64,000 nucleotides of DNA from Candidatus Borreliella tachyglossi (GCF_003076595.1 NZ_CP025785.1:252454-316453), one strand, 5' to 3'; shown: positions 47,794-57,824, counted from the first letter of the stretch. Notes: generated from the letters alone by a model not told the origin. A program made the numbers and translations.

Positions 47794-48575
47794 TACTCAC
47801 CTCCAAGAACACCCCCAAGCTGATTTCTGTCTTTAGGCGTTAAGAATGTCACAAGCTTCTGCTCTAAAATTCTAGGATTATCGCCTGCCTGAATTGATAA
47901 AATACCCTCAACCAACATTGTCTTAACTGCTGCCTCCTCAGAATCTATAGATTCTAATTTAATCTGAACAGGAAGAAACATCAAATTTGCCATTATTGTG
48001 CCATAAAGAGTCGTAACAAGAGCAACAGCCATAGAAGAACCAAGTGCTGATTTATCTTCTAAATTTCCAAGAAGAGCTATAAGACCAATAAGAGTACCTG
48101 TCATTCCAAAAGCAGGAGCAAGCTTTGCCCAAGTTCCAAAAAGATCAGAGCCCATCTTATGTCTTTCTTGCATCTGATCAAGCTCAAGATAAAGCATAGT
48201 TCGAATTATCTCGGGATCAGCACCATCAACAACAAGTCTCATTCCAGACTTAAAAAACGGGTCACTGATCTGCTCAAGCTCATCATCAAGAGATAATAGT
48301 CCTTCTTTTCTAGCTTTTTCTGAGAGCTCCACCAAATTCTTTATAATAGACGCCTTAGCAAAAGTACTCTTCTTAAAGAAAAATCCTAAATATGTAGGAA
48401 TTTTCTTAACGGCGAGAATTTCTGAGGAAGCCATAAGTGCAGAAAAAGATCCAACAACTGTAATAAATACAGAACTCAAATCCCAAAAAACCCCTAACCC
48501 CGTAGGAGTAAACGCCATAGAAATTAAAATAGCCCCAAATCCAACTCCCCATCCAATTATACTAGCCAAATTCAT
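47793..48575 (-). CDS. motA: MotA, flagellar stator protein
   Basis: A 260-residue protein with four membrane helices, forming the proton channel with MotB. Typical segments are the cytoplasmic loop ELSEKARKEGLLSLDDEL and helices 3-4 (WAKLAPAFGMTGTLIGLIALLGN to GSSMAVALVTTLYGTIMANL). Overlaps flbD upstream by 4 bases and motB downstream by one. Confidence 0.96.
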   Translation of the reverse strand: MNLASIIGWGVGFGAILISMAFTPTGLGVFWDLSSVFITVVGSFSALMASSEILAVKKIPTYLGFFFKKSTFAKASIIKNLVELSEKARKEGLLSLDDELEQISDPFFKSGMRLVVDGADPEIIRTMLYLELDQMQERHKMGSDLFGTWAKLAPAFGMTGTLIGLIALLGNLEDKSALGSSMAVALVTTLYGTIMANLMFLPVQIKLESIDSEEAAVKTMLVEGILSIQAGDNPRILEQKLVTFLTPKDRNQLGGVLGGE

Positions 48576-48793
48576 AATCCAGCTCCCTTATTCTCTTGTG
48601 TAATTTTATCTAAAAAAGCAATCTCTCTCCTATACATCTTAATTCTATCTACCACCTCTACTATATTTTCCTTTACAACCACTTTCTTACCGTTCATAAG
48701 AAGAATTGTAGTATCAGGATTAGCCTCAATACTCTCAATATGACAAGGATTTAAATAATATCCATCTCCATTAAGTTTAGTTACATAAATCAT
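48572..48793 (-). CDS. flbD: FlbD family flagellar protein
   Basis: A 73-residue protein of the FlbD/SwrD family. The pattern MIYVTKLNGDGYYLNPCHIESIEANPDT with a GKK hairpin (LMNGKKVVVKE) is characteristic. SwrD in Bacillus raises motor torque, and the flgE-flbD-motA-motB order is shared with Firmicutes, so a stator role is plausible. Its stop overlaps the motA ATG. Confidence 0.9.
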   Translation of the reverse strand: MIYVTKLNGDGYYLNPCHIESIEANPDTTILLMNGKKVVVKENIVEVVDRIKMYRREIAFLDKITQENKGAGL

Positions 48794-48809
48794 AAACTAA
48801 AACAAAATA

Positions 48810-50138
48810 TTAACTTTTAAGTCTTACAAGTTCTTGCAATAACTGATCGGAAGTAGTGATAGTCTTAGCATTAGCCTGAAAACCTCTCTGAGTAACTATC
48901 ATATCTGTAAATTGTTCAGCAAGATCAACATTAGCCATCTCTAAGACTCCTGCCCTAATAGTACCAAGTCCTGCAAAACCAGTCTCACCCACTCTAGCCT
49001 GACCTGAATTGCTTGTCTCAATGAAATTAGTATCACCAGCCTTCTCAAGTCCTCCAGGATTAACAAACGATGCAAGAGCAATCTTTCCAAGATCTCGCCT
49101 TATACCATTAGAATAAACTCCTGTTATTACGCCATTCTGATCTATCTCGTAATTTTCCATATATCCCATACCATACCCATCTTGAATAATAGCCTTAGTT
49201 GTACTTGCATCAGCAAATTGAGTAATTGAATCAGTATAGCTACCAACATTTCCAAGCCTAAGGTTAATAGTCTGCTGTTCACCATCTTCCCCAACATTAG
49301 CATTAGGAACGCCAAAAGTTATAGGAAATTCAAGCAAATCGCCTGGCTGACCTGGCTGACCATTCAAAGAAAGCAATGCTCCTTCATTGTTAAAACCTAT
49401 CACAAAGTTAGAATTTTCCTCTCCATTAACTAAAACTGTAGCATTCCATGTATTAAAAGCAGTTGCATCCCTTACAACCCTAAGTTCAACAACACTAGTA
49501 TTCCCAAAATTATCATAAACCGTTTTATTAACAACCCAAGTTCCACTAGCAATATCCGATTCACTAGCACCCTCTTCAATTACAGGCAATCTCTTATCAA
49601 GATTACAGGCAAAAGTAATGTGCCCAGTAGCCTTAGCTCCTTCTTTATCTCCAACAGGAATAATCAAATCCTCGACATCAGAAGATGTATTAATAACCTG
49701 TTCTCCCCCAAGAGTCCTTGCCATCCAACCCTGAATTCTCATGCCATTTGCAGGATTTACAAGATGACGATCAGAATCAACATCAAATGCACCAGCTCTT
49801 GTATAAAAAGAATTACTACCTTCTCTTAAGATAAAAAACCCAGCACCACTAACTCCAAGGTCAGATGCTTTCTGAGTACTCTGAAAAGACCCTTGAGTAT
49901 GAATAGTATCAACGGTAGCAACACTCATACCAAGTCCAACCTGTTTTGGATTAGTACCACCACGCCCATCAGTAGGACGGGATGCTCCAGAAATACTTTG
50001 AGATATCATATCTTGGAAATTAACCCTTCCCTTCTTGAAACCAATAGTATTTACATTTGCAATATTATTACCAACAACATCCATTCTTGTTTGATGATTC
50101 TGCAACCCAGAAACACCAGAATATAAAGATCTCATCAT
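48810..50138 (-). CDS. flgE: FlgE, flagellar hook protein
   Basis: A 442-residue hook subunit. The N-terminal rod-type motif (MRSLYSGVSGLQNHQTRMDV, then GNNIANVNTIGFKKGR) and the C-terminal NVDLAEQFTDMIVTQRGFQANAKTI helix form the D0 domains. The single Cys is Cys178, and Lys165 is present: exactly the pair that forms the lysinoalanine cross-link between spirochaete hook subunits. ATG is doubled (MMRS). FlgE is exported by the T3 apparatus and capped by FlgD, whose gene lies 4 bases upstream. Order matches BB0283. Confidence 0.97.
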   Translation of the reverse strand: MMRSLYSGVSGLQNHQTRMDVVGNNIANVNTIGFKKGRVNFQDMISQSISGASRPTDGRGGTNPKQVGLGMSVATVDTIHTQGSFQSTQKASDLGVSGAGFFILREGSNSFYTRAGAFDVDSDRHLVNPANGMRIQGWMARTLGGEQVINTSSDVEDLIIPVGDKEGAKATGHITFACNLDKRLPVIEEGASESDIASGTWVVNKTVYDNFGNTSVVELRVVRDATAFNTWNATVLVNGEENSNFVIGFNNEGALLSLNGQPGQPGDLLEFPITFGVPNANVGEDGEQQTINLRLGNVGSYTDSITQFADASTTKAIIQDGYGMGYMENYEIDQNGVITGVYSNGIRRDLGKIALASFVNPGGLEKAGDTNFIETSNSGQARVGETGFAGLGTIRAGVLEMANVDLAEQFTDMIVTQRGFQANAKTITTSDQLLQELVRLKS

Positions 50139-50142
50139 ATAA

Positions 50143-50574
50143 TTATTCCTCCAATCCTACTGACAAAATATTTTCATAAACGTAATACTTTCCATTAACC
50201 ATAATCTGTGGAATCACTCCCGTTTTAATATTTGTAACCTTACCCCTAACAACCTCACCATCAGCATGCTTAAATTCAATTATTTTACCTAACAAATCCA
50301 AATCTTTATTGATACCAAGAGCAGATGAAAGTTTTTCGAAAGATTTGCTCATATTAGTCATTTGCTCAAGAGTTGAAAATTGTGCCATCTGAGCAATAAA
50401 CTCTTTATCTTTCATTGGATCTGTAGGATCTTGATACCTAAGCTGAGTAATAAGCAACTTTAAAAAATCATTTCGACCAAGATTAGCTCCCTTAATGCCT
50501 CGTTCTACCTGAGAATCAGACACTTCCCTCACTCTGACTACATTAGAAATACTGTCAATTGTATTCAATCTCAT
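50143..50574 (-). CDS. flgD: FlgD, hook cap protein
   Basis: A 143-residue hook assembly scaffold, short for FlgD but containing the conserved N-terminal export/assembly region LGRNDFLKLLITQLRYQDPTDPMKDKEFIAQMAQFSTLEQM. The C-terminal Ig-like part is abbreviated. The start is uncertain: ATG 50574 lies 4 bases after AGGAG, while TTG 50592 is an extension. Order matches BB0284. Confidence 0.93.
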   Translation of the reverse strand: MRLNTIDSISNVVRVREVSDSQVERGIKGANLGRNDFLKLLITQLRYQDPTDPMKDKEFIAQMAQFSTLEQMTNMSKSFEKLSSALGINKDLDLLGKIIEFKHADGEVVRGKVTNIKTGVIPQIMVNGKYYVYENILSVGLEE

Positions 50575-50584
50575 TCCTCTCCTA

Positions 50585-51751
50585 CTAAACAATAAAATTA
50601 ATATTTTTTTCTAAATCACTAGAAATTTCAACATCCTCTTCAAGTTTAAAAATTTTATTCTCATTAAAAGAACCCTCTTGATCCCCGGCATCATCTCTAA
50701 AATCACCTGAAAAAAATCCAGTATTCCTACCCGCAAGCGAAAGATCCAAGCTAGTATTAAACCCATTATCATCTAACATTTTACTGATTGAATACATATT
50801 TTGCTCAAAAAGAGTTCTGACATTTTGATTATCAACTATTATTTTGCCCAATAAATTATTATTGGAGTCAAGATTTAAATTAATTCGTATGCTACCAAGT
50901 TCTCTAGGCTTTAAAATCAACCTAATCTCTCCTGTATCATTCGATTTTAACACAATTTTGACTTTATTCACAATATTATGATTAATCTTCAAGTTCCACT
51001 CTGACATTAAATTATCAGCAATATTACCGCTCAAAAATTCTTTAACATATTTTGTATCAACACTAGAAAGATTTCCGCAAAATTCTCTAATTCCATCGAA
51101 TGCTTCTTTAAAAATATATTTGCCTACGGAGTTCTCGCTATCAACTATCCTCAAGCTAGCGCCTGCGTTAACAAATTCCTTAACATTATCATTTCTCTTA
51201 AAATCCTTAACATCAATATTAATAACATTTTTATCCTTATTACCCTTTTCAACATTCGAATCTCCATAAGCAAAACCTAAAGTATTCAAATCTAAAATAG
51301 AATTCAAATTTCTAAACAAACTGTTAAGCTCCGATAAAAAATTTTCCATATTTTTCAATATTTCTTTTCTATCCACGACCTCAGAACCCAAAGATAAACT
51401 TTCACTCAAAGTACTCAAATTTTCAAAATCAAATAAATTATCCATCCTGTTTATTAAAGATTTCAAATTAGATACAAAATCATTACCTCTAAGTCTTTCA
51501 AAAGCGACATCTTCATTTAAAGATACATTTTTAAAACCCTTATTGATAAGACCATTGTTTTTTAAAAACTTCAAAAAATCCACTATTGAACCTCTACTCT
51601 TAACCAAATTCTGTTTCTCTGAGGCAATAAGGTTTGAAAACACACCTTTCATATCTTTACCCAAAACATTACCTAAACTTAAAGAGGCTAAATACTTACT
51701 TGAATTTATCGAATTAAGATTATTTGGAACAATCTTAATTAAATTACTCAT
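50585..51751 (-). CDS. flbC: FlbC, FliK-like hook-length control protein
   Basis: A 388-residue soluble protein. The N-terminal 270 residues are low-complexity, Asn/Ser/Lys/Asp-rich and variable, as in FliK rulers. The C-terminal region (KIVLKSNDTGEIRLILKPRE, LGSIRINLNLDSNNNLLGKI, then NVRTLFEQNMYSISKML) matches the Flg_hook domain of FliK, which contacts FlhB to switch export specificity. In Borrelia the gene is named flbC (BB0285). Its placement directly before flgD and flgE supports hook-length control. Confidence 0.82.
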   Translation of the reverse strand: MSNLIKIVPNNLNSINSSKYLASLSLGNVLGKDMKGVFSNLIASEKQNLVKSRGSIVDFLKFLKNNGLINKGFKNVSLNEDVAFERLRGNDFVSNLKSLINRMDNLFDFENLSTLSESLSLGSEVVDRKEILKNMENFLSELNSLFRNLNSILDLNTLGFAYGDSNVEKGNKDKNVINIDVKDFKRNDNVKEFVNAGASLRIVDSENSVGKYIFKEAFDGIREFCGNLSSVDTKYVKEFLSGNIADNLMSEWNLKINHNIVNKVKIVLKSNDTGEIRLILKPRELGSIRINLNLDSNNNLLGKIIVDNQNVRTLFEQNMYSISKMLDDNGFNTSLDLSLAGRNTGFFSGDFRDDAGDQEGSFNENKIFKLEEDVEISSDLEKNINFIV

Positions 51752-51754
51752 AAC

Positions 51755-52372
51755 TTACTCCAACGAACCAACAGACATCTTTCTCATTAATATAGCAGCC
51801 TTCTTAGAATCCATAAGAGACAGCCAATAAGGAACAATAGATGCACGCCCCTCTTTTCTAAAAACATCTTCTACCTTGCGCATATAAGATATTGCAATCT
51901 CGTCATTAAGCTCCTCAAGTCTTTTAACAGCATCCTCTGGTGGCATATTCACCAAATATAGAGCAGCTTGTACAAAATTTGCGTCCTCATCTTTATATTT
52001 ATTAACAATGTCATCAATTACCTTTTGTTTTAAATCTAAATCTTTTTGTTTTTGACTAAGTTCAGCTTCAAGCTTATTTAAATTATCTTCTCTAATCTTT
52101 AATTCTTCTCTCAACTTTTCAACTTGTTGGCTCTTAATATCAATAGCTTCTCTTTCCTTTATCATCCTGATCTCATCAAGATTAATACGTATGTACTCAA
52201 GAGGTTGAGAACTCTCTCCAAAAAGTAAACTCCTTATGTATAGTGGAAAATAATCTCTAGTCTTATATATTCCAAATAAATCAATCAAAAACAATGAAAG
52301 ACCTAAGAAAAAAATAATCAAAAATAACCACAAAGATACTCTAAAAGAGAATGACAAAACCCTATTCATCAT
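51755..52372 (-). CDS. flbB: FlbB, periplasmic collar protein (MotE/MgtE_N-like)
   Basis: A 205-residue protein with one N-terminal membrane helix (residues ~10-33), a long coiled coil (about 65-120) and a C-terminal MgtE_N-like helical domain (ALYLVNMPPEDAVKRLEELN to SLMDSKKAAILMRKM). In B. burgdorferi FlbB is a base component of the spirochaete-specific collar and is needed for flagellar orientation and stator assembly. It starts at a doubled ATG and overlaps fliJ by 11 bases. Order matches BB0286. Confidence 0.88.
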   Translation of the reverse strand: MMNRVLSFSFRVSLWLFLIIFFLGLSLFLIDLFGIYKTRDYFPLYIRSLLFGESSQPLEYIRINLDEIRMIKEREAIDIKSQQVEKLREELKIREDNLNKLEAELSQKQKDLDLKQKVIDDIVNKYKDEDANFVQAALYLVNMPPEDAVKRLEELNDEIAISYMRKVEDVFRKEGRASIVPYWLSLMDSKKAAILMRKMSVGSLE

Positions 52373-52793
52373 TAATTCCTAACTTTTTACAAATTTTATA
52401 ATTTATATATTCATCTAAAAGTAAACTTTCTTTTTTCTCTTTTTTTATAATTATAGTATCATTTAAACCTTTTATTAAGATGTTAATTTTTTTTTCTTCC
52501 CTATATTTCTTTAAATAAACATCATAATACTTCTTATATTCATATTTCAATTTTGAAATATTTTTTAATTCTTCCTTTTTTTTACTATTTAAATAATCTA
52601 AATAATATCCCCTCAAAAGAGTGTCCTCATCGCTCAGTTTCTTCACCCGCTCAGGAATCTTCCCCACAAACTCTGTTATTTCTGAAATTTGATTATTTAT
52701 ATTCATTAATTCAATTTCGCTAAACCTCTTATCATAAGTTTTAATACTTAATATTTTCTCAAATTTCTTCTTCTTAAGATTTAAATCATTCAA
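52362..52793 (-). CDS. fliJ: FliJ (FlbA), export apparatus coiled-coil protein
   Basis: A 143-residue, lysine-rich coiled-coil protein. FliJ is the central stalk of the FliI ATPase ring and a chaperone escort. Primary sequence is poorly conserved; the call rests on size, helical content and the fliI-fliJ order, as in BB0287 (flbA). The start is TTG 52793, which overlaps the fliI stop (TTGA). Confidence 0.85.
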   Translation of the reverse strand: MNDLNLKKKKFEKILSIKTYDKRFSEIELMNINNQISEITEFVGKIPERVKKLSDEDTLLRGYYLDYLNSKKKEELKNISKLKYEYKKYYDVYLKKYREEKKINILIKGLNDTIIIKKEKKESLLLDEYINYKICKKLGINDE

Positions 52794-54097
52794 GCCAATA
52801 TTTCTCTTATTGCATTATCTAGATTTTCAAAATCAAATTCTTCTTGCATCCCTTGGGATACAAAATCAATAATCTTTGGGTATTTTAAAATTGCCAAATC
52901 AACTTCCTTATTAGAACCTTTAATATAAATTCCTGTTCTAATCAAATCCTCATAACTTTTATAAATTGACAACAAATTCCTAATTCTAGTTATCAATTTC
53001 TGTTTCTCAAAATTTACTACCCTATGGAGAGATCTTGAGGTCGAACTTAAGATATTTATCGAAGGATAGATTCCTCTATCAGATAAATCCCTATCTAAAA
53101 TAATGTGTCCATCCAAAATAGCCTTCATATTATCAGCTATTGGCTCTGTAAAGTCATCACCCTCAACAAGAACAGTATAAAATCCTGTAATGCTACCTTT
53201 GCAACTAATCCCCGAACGCTCAAGCAAAATGGGGATTTCTACAAAAACAGAAGGAGGATAACCCTTAGTAGTAGGCGGCTCCCCCATAGAAAGGCCAATT
53301 TCTCTCTTCGCATTTGCAAACCTTGTAATTGAATCAAACAATAAAATAACATTCATGCCCCGATCTCTAAAGTACTCAGCTATCAGTGTCGCCGTATAGG
53401 CTCCCTTATATCTTGAGATAGGAGATTCATCGGAAGTTGAAACAATTAAAACACTTTTTTTCAAGCGTTCTTCACCAAGTTCATACTTAATAAACTCATT
53501 AAGCTCGCGCCCTCTCTCACCAATAAAAGCAATTACATTAACATCCGCCTTAGAATTTTTTGCAATCATACCAAGTAAAGTAGATTTACCAACCCCAGCT
53601 CCTGAAAAAATTCCCAAACGTTGCCCCTTTGCAACTGGTAAGAATCCATCAAGAACCTTCACTCCAGTAACTATTTGTTCAGAAAAAACTCCCCTACTTA
53701 AAGGATTAATGCTGTTAAAACCTAATTCCTTGCAATATTTGCCAAAAAATTGCCCCTTATTATCAATAGGCCTCCCAAGAGAATCAATCACTCTTCCAAG
53801 TAGTTCATCACTAAGATTAATCTGTAGCCTTTTATTTAAAGAATAAACCTTATCTCCAACTTCAATACCATCTAATCCTTCATAAGCCATAAGACTAACA
53901 AGCGATCCATTAAAACCCAAAACTTCAGCATATATTTTCTTGCCATTCCTCTGTTCAATTAAACATAAATCGCCAATACTACATTTTGGGCCCAAACTCT
54001 CAACTAAAAGTCCTTTGATTCTTTTTATCTTTCCAATAAGAGATATAGATTCAATATTATCCAGCACTTTTAAATAACCTTCAAAAAAATTGTCCAT
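52790..54097 (-). CDS. fliI: FliI, flagellum-specific ATPase
   Basis: A 435-residue F1-beta-like ATPase energising type III export. Walker A GIFSGAGVGKSTLLG lies near residue 165, Walker B NVILLFDSITRFA near 250, and the T3SS signature GEPPTTKGYPPSVF near 275. I start at ATG 54097, with AAGGA 6 bases upstream; a TTG one codon further out is also possible. It begins 16 bases after fliH. Order matches BB0288. Confidence 0.97.
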   Translation of the reverse strand: MDNFFEGYLKVLDNIESISLIGKIKRIKGLLVESLGPKCSIGDLCLIEQRNGKKIYAEVLGFNGSLVSLMAYEGLDGIEVGDKVYSLNKRLQINLSDELLGRVIDSLGRPIDNKGQFFGKYCKELGFNSINPLSRGVFSEQIVTGVKVLDGFLPVAKGQRLGIFSGAGVGKSTLLGMIAKNSKADVNVIAFIGERGRELNEFIKYELGEERLKKSVLIVSTSDESPISRYKGAYTATLIAEYFRDRGMNVILLFDSITRFANAKREIGLSMGEPPTTKGYPPSVFVEIPILLERSGISCKGSITGFYTVLVEGDDFTEPIADNMKAILDGHIILDRDLSDRGIYPSINILSSTSRSLHRVVNFEKQKLITRIRNLLSIYKSYEDLIRTGIYIKGSNKEVDLAILKYPKIIDFVSQGMQEEFDFENLDNAIREILA

Positions 54098-54113
54098 CAA
54101 TATTCCTTAACGC

Positions 54114-55034
54114 TTAAAATAGTGAAGAAAAATTCTTAACTCTTTCTTCTATTCTATCTAGCTGAGATGAAATTCGTGCATCAATTTCTCCAAAGTCAGT
54201 CTCAATAACACATCCACCCTTCCCTATATTAACATCTTCAACAACTTCCAGATTTTCTATAAGATCAAATTTAGATATAAATTCATTTTTTTGATGACTG
54301 ACAATCTCCATATCATCAAGATTGACACGCACAACAATATTGGTTTTACTATTTATTTTTTTTAAAGCCTCATTTACATTTTCTATGATAACACCTTTGT
54401 GAGAATCTATAATTCTTTTTACTACCTTAACTGCGATCTGCATGACAAGATTCATTATCTGATCTCTCGAAGACTCAATAATTTCTCTTCGCTTCGAGAC
54501 CAAAGAAGATATTATACTATTCAGCTTCCCTAATACTCTATCAAAATCTTCACCACCCTTCTTAAATCCTGCATCATATCCCTCCTGTCTTCCTCTAGTA
54601 ACTTCAATCTCAAGTTCATTTTTTAATCTTCCCTCGTACTCTCCCACAATTCTCTCAATTTCAGAATTAGATTGTCTCTCAATTGTCTCTTTCTTATTCT
54701 CAGCTTCTCTTTGCAAAGCCTCAGCTTGTTCATTAGCCAAAGCTATTATTTGACCAGCTTTCTCTCTAGCTCCCTCAATAAGTCTAGCGCATTCAGCATC
54801 TATCTCCCTCTTAGTAAACTCATGACTACTATCAAGCTCTTCTTGCAATTTCTGTTTTTTTTCCATTAAGGCTTCCAGTTCATTTCTAAGACTAATACTC
54901 CGATTATCTATATCATAAGCTTCATTTTCTTTTCTTTTAATTTCCAAAGATTCAAAAATGGGATTTGCAATCTCAACAAATTCTAACTTCACAGCATTTA
55001 TAACTTCTTTTGACTTATATAAAATCTTAGACAA
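54114..55034 (-). CDS. fliH: FliH, FliI-regulating export protein
   Basis: A 306-residue, strongly coiled-coil protein (residues ~45-150, EALMEKKQKLQEELDSS, AEALQREAENKKETIER) with a C-terminal FliH/HrpE-type domain (IIDSHKGVIIENVNEALKKI, then EVVEDVNIGKGGCVIETDFG). It links FliI to FliN and FlhA. The start is TTG 55034, with AAAGGAG 6 bases before it. Order matches BB0289. Confidence 0.92.
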   Translation of the reverse strand: MSKILYKSKEVINAVKLEFVEIANPIFESLEIKRKENEAYDIDNRSISLRNELEALMEKKQKLQEELDSSHEFTKREIDAECARLIEGAREKAGQIIALANEQAEALQREAENKKETIERQSNSEIERIVGEYEGRLKNELEIEVTRGRQEGYDAGFKKGGEDFDRVLGKLNSIISSLVSKRREIIESSRDQIMNLVMQIAVKVVKRIIDSHKGVIIENVNEALKKINSKTNIVVRVNLDDMEIVSHQKNEFISKFDLIENLEVVEDVNIGKGGCVIETDFGEIDARISSQLDRIEERVKNFSSLF

Positions 55035-55048
55035 ACAAAGCTCCTTTA

Positions 55049-56083
55049 TCAGACAAGTACATCTTCCTCGCCACCTCTTGAGATTACTATTTCTCCCTGT
55101 TCCTCTAATTTTCTAATCAAAGAAACGATTTTTTGTTGAGACTCCTCAACATCCTTACGTCTAGTAGGTCCCAAAAATTCCATATCTTCCTTAAGCATTC
55201 CGGCAGCTCTCTTAGACATATTTTTAAAAATCTTCTCTTGAACAGGAACATCCACAGATTTTAAAGCCTTTGCTAATTCTTGCCCATCTATTTCTCTTAA
55301 AACTCTCTGTATTGATCTATCATCAAGAAGAACAATATCTTCAAACACAAACATCTTTTTCTTAATTTCTTCTGCAAGTTCGGGATCTTCTTCTTCAAGA
55401 GACTCAATAATAAATTTCTCTGTCTTTCTATCGGCCATATTGATAATCTCAACAACATTATCAACACCACCAGCTGAGGTATAATCCTCTGAGGACAAGG
55501 AAGCTAGCTTCTTCTCAAGCACTCTCTCAACTTCTCTTACCACCTCAGGAGAAGTTCTATCCATCAATGCAATTCTTCTTGCGACATTAGTCTGAATTTC
55601 AGTAGGAAGACTAGAAAGGATAAATGAAGCTTTCTGGGGATCAAGATACGAAAGTATTAAGGCAATCGTTTGTGGATGTTCTTGTTGAATAAAGTTTAAA
55701 ATATTAGCAGGGTCTGCTCTTCTAACAAACTCAAAAGGTCTCGATTGCAAAGCAGATCCCAAATTGTTAATGATATCTACTGCCTTTTGGGTACCAAGAG
55801 ATTTCTCAAGAAGCTCCCTAGCGTAATCTATTCCACCTTTTTGAATAAATTCTTGAGCCATCATCAATTCTTTAAATTCCAAAAGAACACTGTCCTTAAG
55901 CTCAGAAGTAATAGTCTCAAGTCTTGCTATCTCGAAAGTTAAGGACTCTATCTCTTCTTGAGAAAGATATTTGAATACTTTAGAAGAAATCTCAGAACCT
56001 ATTGAAACCAATAAAATAGCCGCTTTCTCTTTCCCCGTTAAAGCAGAGACATCAAGTATCTCTTTTTCCTTTTTATCTTCCAT
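55049..56083 (-). CDS. fliG: FliG, flagellar rotor/switch protein
   Basis: A 344-residue C-ring protein. The N-terminal domain, LTGKEKAAILLVSIG, binds FliF; the middle domain has EHPQTIALILSYLDP and ASFILSSLP; the C-terminal torque domain carries FEDIVLLDDRSIQRVLREID with the charged ridge that meets MotA. AAGGG precedes the ATG. Borrelia has two FliG homologues; this one, beside fliF, is the FliG2-type true rotor protein (BB0290). Confidence 0.97.
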   Translation of the reverse strand: MEDKKEKEILDVSALTGKEKAAILLVSIGSEISSKVFKYLSQEEIESLTFEIARLETITSELKDSVLLEFKELMMAQEFIQKGGIDYARELLEKSLGTQKAVDIINNLGSALQSRPFEFVRRADPANILNFIQQEHPQTIALILSYLDPQKASFILSSLPTEIQTNVARRIALMDRTSPEVVREVERVLEKKLASLSSEDYTSAGGVDNVVEIINMADRKTEKFIIESLEEEDPELAEEIKKKMFVFEDIVLLDDRSIQRVLREIDGQELAKALKSVDVPVQEKIFKNMSKRAAGMLKEDMEFLGPTRRKDVEESQQKIVSLIRKLEEQGEIVISRGGEEDVLV

Positions 56084-56104
56084 AAACTTATTACCCTTTA
56101 TACA

Positions 56105-57811
56105 TCATACATTCTTAAAAATCCATGTTCTAATAAGTTTAGCAACATCCTCAGGCTTTTCTCGAGCTAAAAGCTCAGCATTATCTTGAAGCTCGTCTCC
56201 CTCTCTAAGTCCTCCAACAACATCATCAACACCAATATCATCCCCATCCATTAATGCCTGCTGACGCCTCAAGTGTGCCTGTTTTGCAAGCTCCTCTTCC
56301 CTAAATCGTCTTCGCCTTTCAAGTTCTCTAGAAATAGCAAAGAATAATGTAAATCCTAGCATTAACAATGCAAACGCTATGCTTGCAATAAACAACAAAG
56401 ACTTAAATCTCTCACTTGAAAAATAATCTTCATCTATCTTTCTAAATTCATTTACTCGATCAAAAGAAATATTCCTAACAGTGATTGAATCACCTCTTTC
56501 TGGCTTATATTCAAAAGAACTCTGCAACACATCTGTAATATTTTTCAAAGATTCATCAGAAATAGCCCTATATTCTCTTTTTCGCATGCCATTCTCTATA
56601 ACAAAATTTCCAGACTCATCATAAACAAAATCCCAAATACCATCTACAAAAATACCCAAAGAAACCCCCGCAATTCTAGCAGGCTCCTTTTCACTTAAAG
56701 ATTTCTTTTCATTAAGAGCAACATTCTTTATTTCCTGGAATTCATTTGACTTGCCAATAATATCGCTTAAATCTTGATATTCAGGAGGAGTATTTCCCTC
56801 CTGACCAGGGGGCCCCCATGGACTATAACCCTGGCCCTCATACTCTCGTTTGCGCACCTGAGAAGAGATAACTGTAGAATCACTTATTTTTCTTGTATTA
56901 TAAGAAACTTTTGGATCTTGAGGTTGAATTTCAATAGGAGCATATTCCTTAGATTCCGTAGTTTGACGAGAAGTATCAAGCTTCACATTGATTCTTGCAA
57001 TCATAAATCTATCAACAGACAAAACTTTACTTAAAGCAGAATCAATTTCATCTCGAAGCACAGCCTCATATTTCAATTTAAGCTTTCTTTCCTTTTCAGC
57101 TAAATCAATCCTATCGATTCCATCTAAATTAGAAAAATCATTTAAGATGGCTCCCTTATTGTCAACAATAGCAATATTCTCTGATTCAAGACCTTCAATA
57201 GCATATTGAATTAACTTGACAAGTCCCTCTACCTTCTTACGATTAGTGACAATATCAGATCCAGGCTTGGGAGTAATCCTAACAGAAGCTTTAACCGCTT
57301 CTTGTGATTCTTTAAAAAGAGCCTTCTCAGGCATCACAAGACTAATACTAACAGCATCTACATCATCAAGAGCAACAATATGCTGCTCAACAGCTCTCGT
57401 AATTGACCTTCTAAGATTAATATTTCTCTCAAAATCTGTAATAGTCCATCTATCAATATCAAAAAGAGACCAAGGATCCATATGGATAGGTACAAGCTCC
57501 TCCCTCACAAGAATCGCTCTCATTCTCTTTGACACATTCTCATCACTTAAATAAATCTTTCCATCAGCTGTGATAGTGTATATAGCATTTTCTCTATCCA
57601 GTCTTTGAACTATTCTATCCAATAAATATTGATCTTTAATTCCAACACCAAAAAGAGCAATGCTTTGACTCCTAGTAGAAAATCCCACTAAAAAAATAAG
57701 TGCAAAAATTATAGCTACACCAATACACCCAAAAGCCACTTTTTGAACTATACTAGCCTTTTTAAAAACTTTATTCACTGATGTAAAAAACTTAGTAATA
57801 AAATTGCCCAA
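56105..57811 (-). CDS. fliF: FliF, MS-ring protein
   Basis: A 568-residue membrane-ring protein with two membrane helices (near residues 22-45 and 445-470) and a large periplasmic part with the YscJ/FliF ring-building domains (EHIVALDDVDAVSISLVMPE-like region with ASVRITPKPGSD). The C-terminal cytoplasmic tail (DVAKLIRTWIFKNV) binds FliG. It is the platform for the export gate. The start is TTG 57811, with AAGGGG 9 bases upstream. Order matches BB0291. Confidence 0.97.
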   Translation of the reverse strand: MGNFITKFFTSVNKVFKKASIVQKVAFGCIGVAIIFALIFLVGFSTRSQSIALFGVGIKDQYLLDRIVQRLDRENAIYTITADGKIYLSDENVSKRMRAILVREELVPIHMDPWSLFDIDRWTITDFERNINLRRSITRAVEQHIVALDDVDAVSISLVMPEKALFKESQEAVKASVRITPKPGSDIVTNRKKVEGLVKLIQYAIEGLESENIAIVDNKGAILNDFSNLDGIDRIDLAEKERKLKLKYEAVLRDEIDSALSKVLSVDRFMIARINVKLDTSRQTTESKEYAPIEIQPQDPKVSYNTRKISDSTVISSQVRKREYEGQGYSPWGPPGQEGNTPPEYQDLSDIIGKSNEFQEIKNVALNEKKSLSEKEPARIAGVSLGIFVDGIWDFVYDESGNFVIENGMRKREYRAISDESLKNITDVLQSSFEYKPERGDSITVRNISFDRVNEFRKIDEDYFSSERFKSLLFIASIAFALLMLGFTLFFAISRELERRRRFREEELAKQAHLRRQQALMDGDDIGVDDVVGGLREGDELQDNAELLAREKPEDVAKLIRTWIFKNV

Positions 57812-57824
57812 ACTGTATAGCCCC

